From assembly GCF_003665435.1 (NCBI RefSeq), contig NZ_CP023407.1:1860001-1924000 (forward strand): a stretch of DNA of 64,000 nt, written 5' to 3'. The number at the start of each line of letters is the position of its first letter. Position 1 is the stretch's first letter. This DNA is from Streptomyces fungicidicus. GTDB lineage: Bacteria > Actinomycetota > Actinomycetes > Streptomycetales > Streptomycetaceae. A model generated the notes under the pieces. It ran no database searches and was not told the origin of the DNA. It saw only the letters and a program-made list of their open reading frames with translations. Position numbers and translations under genes: made by a program. Below, one piece after another: positions 18,682 through 28,092 of the stretch.

Positions 18682-20964
18682 GTGCGGGCGACCCTGCGCT
18701 GGGCGCACTCCGATCTGCGCACGCACCGCGGCGAGGCGCTGTTCCTCGTCCTCGCCACCGCGGGCATCGTCGCGTCCCTGCTACTGGCCACGGCCCTGTT
18801 CGGGTACGCCACCAATCCGTGGCAGCGCGTCTTCACCCAGGTGCGCGGGGCGCACGTCACGCTGCACACCACCGCCTCCGCCGACGCGGGGAGGCTGGCG
18901 GGGCTGGACGGCGTGGAGTCCGTCGCCGGCCCCTATCCCACGGCCGCGGTCACCCTCGCCTCACAGGGCGGCCGTGCCTCCGTCGAGCTGCGCGGCGTCC
19001 CCGGGAAGCCGGAGGTGGGCCGCCCGCTGATCACCTCCGGGCGCTGGCTGGACCCGGCCACCCCGGACGGGGTGGTCCTGGAGAGCCGGCTCGCCCGCGC
19101 CCTGCTGACGGCCCCCGGCGACACGCTCACCGTGCCCGGCACGGCACGCAGGCTCACCGTGGTGGGCGTCGCCGACAGCGCCGAACCGCGTTACCGGCCG
19201 GGTGAGCGGTCCGGCCTGGTGTGGGCGCTGCCGTCGGCCGTGCCGGACCCGGCCGGCCAGGTGGTCGGGCTGCGGCTGACCGACCCGGGCGACACCGGGT
19301 ACGCCGTGCAGCGCGCGGTGACCGAACTGGGCGCCGGGGCGATCGGCGAGGTGGCCACCTGGCAGCAGGCGCGTGCCGAGGCGCAGGGCGACAACCGGCT
19401 GCTGGGGCAGGTGCTGGGGCTGTTCGGGCTGGGCGCGCTGCTCGCCGCCGGGTTCGCCGTGCACGGGGCGATCGGCACCCGCATCCGGGGGCATCTGCGG
19501 GACATCTCGGTCCTCAAGGCGATCGGCTTCACACCCGGCCAGGTCGTACGCGTCTTCCTGATCCAGCACCTCCTCTACGCCCTGCTCGGCGCCCTGGCCG
19601 CGGCCGTGCTCACCGAGGCGCTGGGCGGGGCTGTGCCCGGGCGGCTGGGGGACGCGGTCGACGTGTGGCAGGGGCTGCCGGGGCACACCGTGGCGCTGTT
19701 CACGGTGCCGGTGGGGGCGGTGCTGTTCATCGGGGCGACCACCGGGCTGGCCGCCTGGCGGGCCGGACGGGTGCCGCCGGTGCCGGTGCCGCGTCCGGCG
19801 ACGGCCCCGGCCGGCCGGCTGACCGGGGTGGCGCGGCGGGCGCTGGGGGCACGGGTGCCGCCGGCGCTGGTCCTGGGCTGGCACAAGGCGTTCACCCGCC
19901 GGCCGCGTTCCCTGGGCGCGGTCGGCAGACTGGCGCTGCCGCTGCTGCTGATCGTCGTGGCGCTGAGCGCCTGGACCACCATCGACCGGTTCCACGGCAG
20001 CCCCGAGCGGATGGGACTGCCCACGGCCCTCAGTGTCCGCGCGGACTCCTCACTGGGCGACGGGGGCGCCCTCGCGCTGCTGGAACGCGATCCGCAGGTC
20101 GCCGCCGCCTATCCGGGCGTGGAGGTGGCCGCGCTGGTCCCGGGACAGACCGCCACGATCGCGCTGCGCGGGCTGGGCACCCACCGGGAGCCCTACCCGT
20201 TCACGCTGGCCGAGGGGCGCGCCGCGCACGGGCCGGACGAGGCGGTGGCCGGGCAGGGTCTGCTCGACCTGCTGCACGTCCGGGTCGGCGACTGGGTGCG
20301 GATGACCGTCGGCGACCAGCCGCAGATCCTGCACATCGTCGGCCGCAGCATCGAACCGGAGAACGCCGGCCGGGTCATCTCCACGTCTCTCGACACCCTC
20401 CGCGCCAACGACCCGGAGCTGCGGCCGGCCCACTACCAGCTCCGTCTGGAGCCGGGCGCGGAACCGGCCGCGGTCGCCGAGCGGCTGGCCGCGGCGGGGC
20501 GGGGCCACCTGGACGTGCACACCGTCACCAACCCGGCCGACGGGCTGTCCCCGCTGCGCGCGGTCGTCCTGGGGCTGATCGTGGTGCTCGCGCTGATCGG
20601 TCTGATCGAACTGCTGACGCTGATCGGCGGCACGGTGCGGGAGGGCGAGCGCGACCTGCTGGCGCTCAAGGCCATCGGCCTCTCCCCCCGGCAGATCACC
20701 GCCGTGACGGTCACCGCGACCGCCGGTACGGCGCTGGCGGCCGTGCTCCTCGCCACGGCGCTGGGCCTGCCGCTGGCGCACTGGCTGATCGACGCCCAGG
20801 GAAGGTCGAGCGGCGTCGGCGCCGGAATCGCCCAGGGGCCCTCCCCCGTGCTCCTGCTGCTGCTCGGCACGGCCGCCGTGCTGGGGGCGGCGGCCCTCGC
20901 CGCCCTGCCGGCCGCGCGGGCGGCCCGCCGCCGTCTCGCGGACACGCTGAGCGCGGTGGCCTGA
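18682..20964 (+). CDS. FtsX-like ABC transporter permease
   Basis: 760 residues from GTG 18682. Architecture: N-terminal membrane segment (ALFLVLATAGIVASLLLATALFGY), a ~200-residue extracellular domain, a first FtsX block (LFGLGALLAAGFAVHGAIG, HLRDISVLKAIGFTPGQVVRVFLIQHLLYALLGALAAAVL), a second extracellular domain, and a second FtsX block with LLALKAIGLSPRQITAVTVTA. This duplicated layout is common in Gram-positive exporters where one polypeptide carries both halves. Works with the preceding ATPase. Convergent, 18 bp from the next gene. Confidence 0.9.
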   Translation: MRATLRWAHSDLRTHRGEALFLVLATAGIVASLLLATALFGYATNPWQRVFTQVRGAHVTLHTTASADAGRLAGLDGVESVAGPYPTAAVTLASQGGRASVELRGVPGKPEVGRPLITSGRWLDPATPDGVVLESRLARALLTAPGDTLTVPGTARRLTVVGVADSAEPRYRPGERSGLVWALPSAVPDPAGQVVGLRLTDPGDTGYAVQRAVTELGAGAIGEVATWQQARAEAQGDNRLLGQVLGLFGLGALLAAGFAVHGAIGTRIRGHLRDISVLKAIGFTPGQVVRVFLIQHLLYALLGALAAAVLTEALGGAVPGRLGDAVDVWQGLPGHTVALFTVPVGAVLFIGATTGLAAWRAGRVPPVPVPRPATAPAGRLTGVARRALGARVPPALVLGWHKAFTRRPRSLGAVGRLALPLLLIVVALSAWTTIDRFHGSPERMGLPTALSVRADSSLGDGGALALLERDPQVAAAYPGVEVAALVPGQTATIALRGLGTHREPYPFTLAEGRAAHGPDEAVAGQGLLDLLHVRVGDWVRMTVGDQPQILHIVGRSIEPENAGRVISTSLDTLRANDPELRPAHYQLRLEPGAEPAAVAERLAAAGRGHLDVHTVTNPADGLSPLRAVVLGLIVVLALIGLIELLTLIGGTVREGERDLLALKAIGLSPRQITAVTVTATAGTALAAVLLATALGLPLAHWLIDAQGRSSGVGAGIAQGPSPVLLLLLGTAAVLGAAALAALPAARAARRRLADTLSAVA

Positions 20965-20982
20965 GCCCTCGCGCCCCGCCGG

Positions 20983-21978
20983 TCAGCCGCCGTGCGGGCC
21001 GTGCGGGTACCGCGGCGGGTGGTACGGCGGCTGCGGGGGCGCGTAGGGGTGCCCGCCCGGCCCCGGCACGTACGGGTTCCCGCCGGCACCCGGCGCGTAC
21101 GGGTTGCCGCCCGGTCCCGGCGCGTACGGGTTGCCGCCGGGCGCGGGGGGCCGCGGGTGGCCGTAGGGGTTGCCCTGCGGCGGTACGTGCGGCAGTCCCG
21201 TGGGGGGCGCCGGCGGGACGGGGCCGGGGACCGGGGGGAGGCTCGACGGGTGGGTGCCCAGCCGGATGCCGTAGCGCCGCTTCAGCCGGCCCGTCTCCGC
21301 CAGGGCGATCGCGGTGACGGTCACCGGGGCGCCCAGGATGAAGACGATGCCCATGGTGAGGCTGAGCCCGTGCAGATCCCCGGTGACGAGGTCGGGGATC
21401 GCCATCAGCCAGCTGGTCACCGTGGCGAGCAGGGCCGGCAGACAGCGGTGCACGGCGGCCGTGCCGAAGAAGTTCCCCGAGACCCGCACGGCTCCGTTGG
21501 CCACGAAGACGAGCATCCACATCATCGTCAGGCCGACGCCGAGGATCACCAGGGGGTTGCCCGAGCCGTTCGTCGTCTGCACCAGCAGCACCAGCGCGAC
21601 CACGCAGCCGATGAACAGCAGGAGCAGCTTGAGGGAGTTCAGCAGCGGTGTGCGCAGCTGGCTCACGGTGCCGGTGCGCCGCCAGACGAAGAGCATCACG
21701 CCGACCGTCAGCGGCGTGAGGAACAGCAGCACCGCCGAGGCGGTCAGCGCGTTCTCCAGCAGCTCCGTGACGTCGAAGCCGCCCTCCAGGACGGTGTAGA
21801 CACCGATCGAGGCGACCGCCCCGGCGATGACCCGGAAGCGCTTGAGCCGTTCGATGGACGGGTCGAGCGACGGCGGGATCCACGCGGGGTGGAACACCGC
21901 CGTCGAGACGTGATGCGGCTTCAGGAAGCTCCGGGCTCTCAGCGAGCCGCCGGTCCAACTTCCGCGTGCAGATGCCAC
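20983..21978 (-). CDS. Multi-pass membrane protein with Pro/Gly-rich repeat tail
   Basis: 331 residues from ATG 21978. About six hydrophobic segments lie between residues 50 and 235 (for example SAVLLFLTPLTVGVMLFVW and LLLLFIGCVVALVLLV). The last ~80 residues are Pro/Gly/Tyr-rich with four 9-residue units of the pattern GGNPYAPGP, followed by QPPYHPPRYPHGPHGG. The N-terminus is polar and cytoplasmic. I do not recognise a functional family; such tails occur in Streptomyces membrane proteins. Downstream of pgi on the same strand, with a hairpin between. Confidence 0.7.
   Translation of the reverse strand: MASARGSWTGGSLRARSFLKPHHVSTAVFHPAWIPPSLDPSIERLKRFRVIAGAVASIGVYTVLEGGFDVTELLENALTASAVLLFLTPLTVGVMLFVWRRTGTVSQLRTPLLNSLKLLLLFIGCVVALVLLVQTTNGSGNPLVILGVGLTMMWMLVFVANGAVRVSGNFFGTAAVHRCLPALLATVTSWLMAIPDLVTGDLHGLSLTMGIVFILGAPVTVTAIALAETGRLKRRYGIRLGTHPSSLPPVPGPVPPAPPTGLPHVPPQGNPYGHPRPPAPGGNPYAPGPGGNPYAPGAGGNPYVPGPGGHPYAPPQPPYHPPRYPHGPHGG
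21041..21148 (-). repeat. Four tandem 27-bp coding repeats
   Basis: Units at 21041, 21068, 21095 and 21122, each 27 nt and encoding nine residues of the membrane protein's tail. The two central units are most alike (GCGTACGGGTTGCCGCC shared by units 3 and 4). Confidence 0.8.
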
Positions 21979-22026
21979 CTTGTGCTCCCCCGAGCGCTCG
22001 CCGTGATGATCGCCGGGGATTCTACG

Positions 22027-22062
22027 GGAAGCGGACGGCGCCCCGCCGCCCGCTTTCCCGCG
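22027..22062 (-). terminator. Probable terminator downstream of pgi
   Basis: GGGAAGCGG pairs with CCGCTTTCCC (one bulged T), 7 nt past the pgi stop. GC-rich loop, no clear U-tract. Confidence 0.5.
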
Positions 22063-22068
22063 CCGTGC

Positions 22069-23721
22069 TCAGCGCCGTCCGCGCAGCTCCCGGTAGGCGG
22101 CCACCAGGGCCTTGGTGGAGGCGTCCAGGCCCGGCACGTCCGCGCCCTCGGTGAGGGCGGGCTCGACGCGCTTGGCGAGGACCTTGCCGAGTTCGACGCC
22201 CCACTGGTCGAAGGAGTCGATGTTCCAGACCGCGCCCTGCACGAACACCTTGTGCTCGTACAGCGCAACGAGCTGCCCGAGCACGGACGGGGTGAGCTCG
22301 CGCGCGAGGATCGTGGTGGTGGGGTGGTCGCCCTTGAACGTCTTGTGCGGGACCAGTTCCTCCGGCACGCCTTCGCCGCGCACCTCGTCCGGGGTCTTGC
22401 CGAAGGCGAGCGCCTGCGTCTGGGCGAAGAAGTTGGCCATCAACAGGTCGTGCTGGGCCTTGAGTTCGTCGCTCAGCCCGTCGACGGGCTCGGCGAAGCC
22501 GATGAAGTCGGCGGGGATCAGCTTCGTGCCCTGGTGGATCAACTGGTAGTAGGCGTGCTGCCCGTTGGTGCCGGGCGTGCCCCACACCACCGGGCCGGTC
22601 TGCCACTCCACCTCGCGTCCGTCCCGGCCGACGTACTTGCCGTTGGACTCCATGTCGAGCTGCTGGAGGTAGGCGGTGAACTTCGACAGGTAGTGCGAGT
22701 ACGGCAGTACCGCGTGGGACTGCGCGTCGTGGAAGTTGTTGTACCAGATGCCCAGCAGGCCCATCAGGAGCGGGGCGTTGGCCTCGGCGGGCGCGGTGCG
22801 GAAGTGCTCGTCGACGATCCGGAACCCGTCGAGCATCTCCCGGAAGCGGTCCGGGCCGATGGCGATCATCAGCGACAGGCCGATCGCCGAGTCGAAGGAG
22901 TAGCGTCCGCCGACCCAGTCCCAGAACGCGAACATGTTCGCCGTGTCGATGCCGAAGTCCGCGACCTTCTCCGCGTTGGTCGACAGCGCGACGAAGTGCG
23001 CGGCCACCGCCTTCTCGTCACCCAGCGCCGCGAGCAGCCAGCTCCGCGCGGAGGTGGCGTTGGTGACCGTCTCGATGGTGGTGAACGTCTTCGACGCGAC
23101 GATGAACAGCGTCTCCGCCGGGTCCAGGTCCCGGACCGCCTCGTGCAGATCGGCGCCGTCCACGTTGGAGACGAAGCGGACGGTGAGGTCCCGGTCGGTG
23201 AAGGCGCGCAGCGCCTCGTACGCCATCGCCGGGCCGAGGTCGGAGCCGCCGATGCCGATGTTGACGACATTGCGGATGCGCCTGCCGGTGTGGCCCGTCC
23301 ACTCGCCGGAACGGACCTGCTGCGCGAAGCCGGCCATCCTGTCGAGCACGGCGTGCACGCCGGGGACGACGTTCTCACCGTCCACCTCGATCACCGCGTC
23401 ACGCGGGGCCCGGAGCGCGGTGTGCAGCACGGCCCGGTCCTCGGTGGTGTTGATCCTCTCGCCGCGGAACATGGCGTCCCGCAACCCGGACACGTCGGTG
23501 GCGACGGCCAGCTCGCGCAGCAGCCGCAGGGTGTCGTCGGTGACGAGGTGCTTGGAGTAGTCGACGTACAGGTCACCGACCCGGAGGGTGTACCCGGTGC
23601 CGCGGCCGGGGTCGGCGGCGAACAGCTCGCGCAGCCGCACCTCGCCCAGCTCCTCACGGTGCTTGGCCAGTGCGGTCCACTCGGGCGTCCGGTTGAGCCT
23701 GGTACGACCGTCTGCGTTCAT
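22069..23721 (-). CDS. pgi: Glucose-6-phosphate isomerase
   Basis: 550 residues, full length for the E. coli-type enzyme. Interconverts glucose-6-P and fructose-6-P, linking the pentose-phosphate operon to glycolysis. Family signatures: [35 protein letters not shown], catalytic [13 protein letters not shown], and [11 protein letters not shown]. Start ATG 23721 ([15 protein letters not shown]). Confidence 0.96.
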   Translation of the reverse strand: MNADGRTRLNRTPEWTALAKHREELGEVRLRELFAADPGRGTGYTLRVGDLYVDYSKHLVTDDTLRLLRELAVATDVSGLRDAMFRGERINTTEDRAVLHTALRAPRDAVIEVDGENVVPGVHAVLDRMAGFAQQVRSGEWTGHTGRRIRNVVNIGIGGSDLGPAMAYEALRAFTDRDLTVRFVSNVDGADLHEAVRDLDPAETLFIVASKTFTTIETVTNATSARSWLLAALGDEKAVAAHFVALSTNAEKVADFGIDTANMFAFWDWVGGRYSFDSAIGLSLMIAIGPDRFREMLDGFRIVDEHFRTAPAEANAPLLMGLLGIWYNNFHDAQSHAVLPYSHYLSKFTAYLQQLDMESNGKYVGRDGREVEWQTGPVVWGTPGTNGQHAYYQLIHQGTKLIPADFIGFAEPVDGLSDELKAQHDLLMANFFAQTQALAFGKTPDEVRGEGVPEELVPHKTFKGDHPTTTILARELTPSVLGQLVALYEHKVFVQGAVWNIDSFDQWGVELGKVLAKRVEPALTEGADVPGLDASTKALVAAYRELRGRR

Positions 23722-23811
23722 CTCGGACTTCAGCCTTCTTCCTTGGGTGTCCCCGCTGTCCCCAACCTAATTGATCAGCGGTGAACACGACGGAAGAAGA
23801 AGACTGAAGGA

Positions 23812-23824
23812 ATCCGAAGCGGAT
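23812..23824 (-). terminator. Weak terminator of the RbpA-family gene
   Basis: On the minus strand ATCCG-CTT-CGGAT, 5 nt after the stop, followed by a pyrimidine-rich TTCAGTCTTCTTCTTCC. The stem is short; the T-rich tail is unusual for this GC content. Confidence 0.4.
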
Positions 23825-23828
23825 CGGT

Positions 23829-24164
23829 CTAGATCTCGCCCCGCAGTTTGGCGAGCGCCTCGGCGAGGATCGCCTCGCCGTCGGCGTCGCTGCGCCGCTC
23901 CCGCACATAGGCGAGGTGCGTCTTGTAGGGCTCGGTGCGCGGCGGGTCCGGGGGGTTGTCGCGGTCCTGTCCGGCCGGGAATCCGCAGCGGGGGCAGTCC
24001 CAGGTATCGGGCACCTGCGCGTCGCTCGCGAAGCTCGGCTGTGTCTCGTGCCCGTTGGAGCACCAGAAGGAGATGCGCAGCCGGGGCGCGGACTCGCCGC
24101 GCTCCGCCTCACCCATCGGCCCCGCCCCGACCCGGCTTCCCCGGATCGCGTTGCCACTTGCCAC
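23829..24164 (-). CDS. RbpA-family RNA polymerase-binding protein (likely RbpA paralogue)
   Basis: 111 residues. RbpA binds RNA polymerase beta and the principal sigma factors in actinobacteria and stabilises open complexes. The family layout is visible: N-terminal AIRGSRVGAGPMG, a central Zn-ribbon-like core (FWCSNGHE ... VPDTWDCPRCGFP) and the C-terminal helix KTHLAYVRERRSDADGEAILAEALAKLRGEI matching the sigma-interacting RTHWDMLxERR helix. The latter is divergent (THLAYVRERR versus THWDMLMERR), so I read it as a paralogue of the main RbpA. Confidence 0.75.
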   Translation of the reverse strand: MASGNAIRGSRVGAGPMGEAERGESAPRLRISFWCSNGHETQPSFASDAQVPDTWDCPRCGFPAGQDRDNPPDPPRTEPYKTHLAYVRERRSDADGEAILAEALAKLRGEI

Positions 24165-24292
24165 GGTCGTAACTCCCTGCGTGATGGTGCCGCAAAGCGA
24201 GTCGGCGTTCCGCTTCGCTGCGAGCGCCTCAGTCTACGTAAGGCCCAACGCACGTCCAGTGTGGGGAGTTACCGCCCCCGCGTACAGACGTG

Positions 24293-24339
24293 GGCCCCAT
24301 GATAGGCCGCGCTCTGCTGCGCGTACCGAACATGGGGCC
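24293..24339 (-). terminator. Terminator of secG
   Basis: GGCCCCATG (24293-24301) pairs perfectly with CATGGGGCC (24331-24339); the long loop carries an additional GCGC pairing. It lies 48 nt beyond the secG stop. Confidence 0.55.
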
Positions 24340-24386
24340 TTACGTGCGGAATGCTTGGGGAACGGGGTGCGGAAAGCGCCCTCGGA

Positions 24387-24623
24387 TCAGTTGTTGATCT
24401 TCATGGTGATGCCGAGCACGACAATGCACGCGAACCAGAGCAGACCGACCACGAGGGTGATCCGGTCGAGGTTGCGCTCGGCGACCGAGGAGCCGCCGAC
24501 GGAGGACTGCATGCCGCCACCGAACATGTCGGAGAGGCCGCCGCCCTTTCCCTTGTGCATCAGCACCAGCAGCATCAGCAGCAGGCTGAAGACGATCAGG
24601 GCGATGGAGAACCCCAGAACCAC
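24387..24623 (-). CDS. secG: Preprotein translocase subunit SecG
   Basis: 78 residues from GTG 24623, where GAGGAAG lies about 10 nt upstream; the longer frame from 24689 would run through the tpiA terminator. Two membrane helices (LGFSIALIVFSLLLMLLVLMHKG and ITLVVGLLWFACIVVLGITM) flank the family loop HKGKGGGLSDMFGGG with SSVGGSSVAERNLDR. Part of the SecYEG channel. Placement downstream of tpiA is conserved in many actinobacteria. Confidence 0.92.
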   Translation of the reverse strand: MVLGFSIALIVFSLLLMLLVLMHKGKGGGLSDMFGGGMQSSVGGSSVAERNLDRITLVVGLLWFACIVVLGITMKINN

Positions 24624-24658
24624 GGCTGGACCAACTTCCTCGGATGCGGATGGACGAC

Positions 24659-24687
24659 GCGGGGCCCGGTACAGAACCGGACCCCGC
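24659..24687 (-). terminator. Terminator of tpiA
   Basis: On the minus strand GCGGGGTCCGGT pairs with ACCGGGCCCCGC over 12 bp, one being a U-G wobble, loop TCTGT. Sits 31 nt after tpiA and 36 nt before secG, so secG probably depends on read-through or its own promoter. Confidence 0.75.
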
Positions 24688-24718
24688 AAGGGTACGACGA
24701 ATCGCCGTTACCGCATAC

Positions 24719-25495
<777 letters not shown>

Positions 25496-25500
25496 CGGGG

Positions 25501-26712
25501 TCAGTCCTCCAGTGCGGCGAGGCCGGGGAGCGTCTTGCCCTCGAGGTATTCGAGGGAGGCGCCGCCGCCGGTCGAGATGTGGCCGAATGCGTTCTCGTCG
25601 AAGCCCAGCGTACGGACCGCGGCGGCGCTGTCGCCGCCGCCCACGACCGTGAAGCCCGGGGAGTCGACGAGGGCCTGGGCGACCGCCCGGGTGCCCTCGG
25701 CGTAGTCGGGGTGCTCGAAGACGCCCATCGGGCCGTTCCAGAAGACGGTGGCGGCGTCGGCGAGCTTCGAGGCGTACAGCTTGCGGGTCTCCGGACCGAT
25801 GTCCAGACCCATCTGGCCGGCCGGCATGGCGTCCGCGGCGACGGTGGCGGGATCGGCCGGCGCCTTGGTCTTCATGTCGGGGAACTCCGCGGCGACCAGC
25901 GTGTCGACCGGCACCACCAGCTCTACGCCGTTCTTCTCGGCGCGCTCCAGGTACTCCCGGACCGCCGCGAGCTGGTCCTCCTGCAGCAGCGAGGTGCCGA
26001 TCTCGTGGCCCTGGGCCTTGAGGAAGGTGTACGCCATGCCGCCGCCGATGAGGATGCGGTCGGCCTTGCCGAGCAGTTCGTCGATGACGGCGAGCTTGTC
26101 GGAGACCTTGGCGCCGCCGAGGGCGACGACGTAGGGGCGCCGGACGTCGTCGGTGAGCTTCCTCAGCACGCCGACCTCGGTGGCGATGAGGTACCCGGCG
26201 TAGTGCGGCAGCCGCGCGGGGAGGTCGAAGACCGAGGCGTGCTTGCGGTGCACCGCGCCGAAGCCGTCGCCGACGTAGATGTCGGCGAGGGCGGCGAGGC
26301 GGTCGGCGAAGGCGCCGCGCTCGGCGTCGTCCTTGCTGGTCTCACCGGCGTTGAAGCGGAGGTTCTCGATGACCGCGACCTGTCCGTCGGTCAGTCCGGC
26401 GACGGTGGCGGTGGCCGACTCGCCGACGGTGTCCGTCGCGAACGCGACGTCGGCGCCGAGGAGTTCACCGAGGCGCGCGGCGGCCGGGGCGAGCGAGAAG
26501 GCGGGGTCCGGGGCGCCCTTGGGGCGGCCCAGGTGCGAGGCGACGACCACGCGGGCGCCCGCGCCGGCGAGGGCCTCGACGGTGGGCAGCACGGCGCGGA
26601 TGCGGCCGTCGTCGGTGATGGTGGTGCCGTCCAGCGGCACGTTCAGGTCGGCGCGGACGAAGACCCGCTTGCCCGCGACGCCTTCGGAGAGGAGTTCGTC
26701 GATCGTCTTCAT
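25501..26712 (-). CDS. pgk: Phosphoglycerate kinase
   Basis: 403 residues, normal length. Makes ATP from 1,3-bisphosphoglycerate. N-terminal [23 protein letters not shown], and the nucleotide-binding [10 protein letters not shown] and [13 protein letters not shown] are intact. Separated from upstream gap by a 145-bp region with a hairpin and tandem 10-mers, so it may be partly independently controlled. Confidence 0.97.
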   Translation of the reverse strand: MKTIDELLSEGVAGKRVFVRADLNVPLDGTTITDDGRIRAVLPTVEALAGAGARVVVASHLGRPKGAPDPAFSLAPAAARLGELLGADVAFATDTVGESATATVAGLTDGQVAVIENLRFNAGETSKDDAERGAFADRLAALADIYVGDGFGAVHRKHASVFDLPARLPHYAGYLIATEVGVLRKLTDDVRRPYVVALGGAKVSDKLAVIDELLGKADRILIGGGMAYTFLKAQGHEIGTSLLQEDQLAAVREYLERAEKNGVELVVPVDTLVAAEFPDMKTKAPADPATVAADAMPAGQMGLDIGPETRKLYASKLADAATVFWNGPMGVFEHPDYAEGTRAVAQALVDSPGFTVVGGGDSAAAVRTLGFDENAFGHISTGGGASLEYLEGKTLPGLAALED

Positions 26713-26730
26713 AGGGGCTCCCTGCTACGG

Positions 26731-26760
26731 CTCGTGTTCACTCGTGATCGCTCGTGATCG
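26731..26760 (-). repeat. Three tandem 10-mers upstream of pgk
   Basis: CTCGTGTTCA, CTCGTGATCG, CTCGTGATCG in direct succession (26731-26760), 18 nt upstream of the pgk ATG. Could be a regulator site or chance; helical repeat spacing of 10 bp makes a protein-binding site plausible. Confidence 0.5.
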
Positions 26761-26789
26761 AAAGAGGGCGGCTGTTCCGATACGTGCGT

Positions 26790-26829
26790 CAGGGCTCGGA
26801 CAGCGCGTTGCCGCACCGGCCGAGCCCTG
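26790..26829 (-). terminator. Hairpin downstream of gap
   Basis: CAGGGCTCGG (26790-26799) pairs exactly with CCGAGCCCTG (26820-26829); 28 nt after the gap stop. May terminate gap or act as an attenuator between gap and pgk. Confidence 0.65.
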
Positions 26830-26857
26830 CACTCATATCAGGCTGCCCGCTCCGTGA

Positions 26858-28069
<1,212 letters not shown>

Positions 28070-28092
28070 TCAGTCCGTGTTGACGTGCGGTG

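Noticed and set aside
20992..23784. 930-codon plus-strand frame over pgi
   Set aside because: Antisense to pgi and the membrane protein; no ribosome site or domain.
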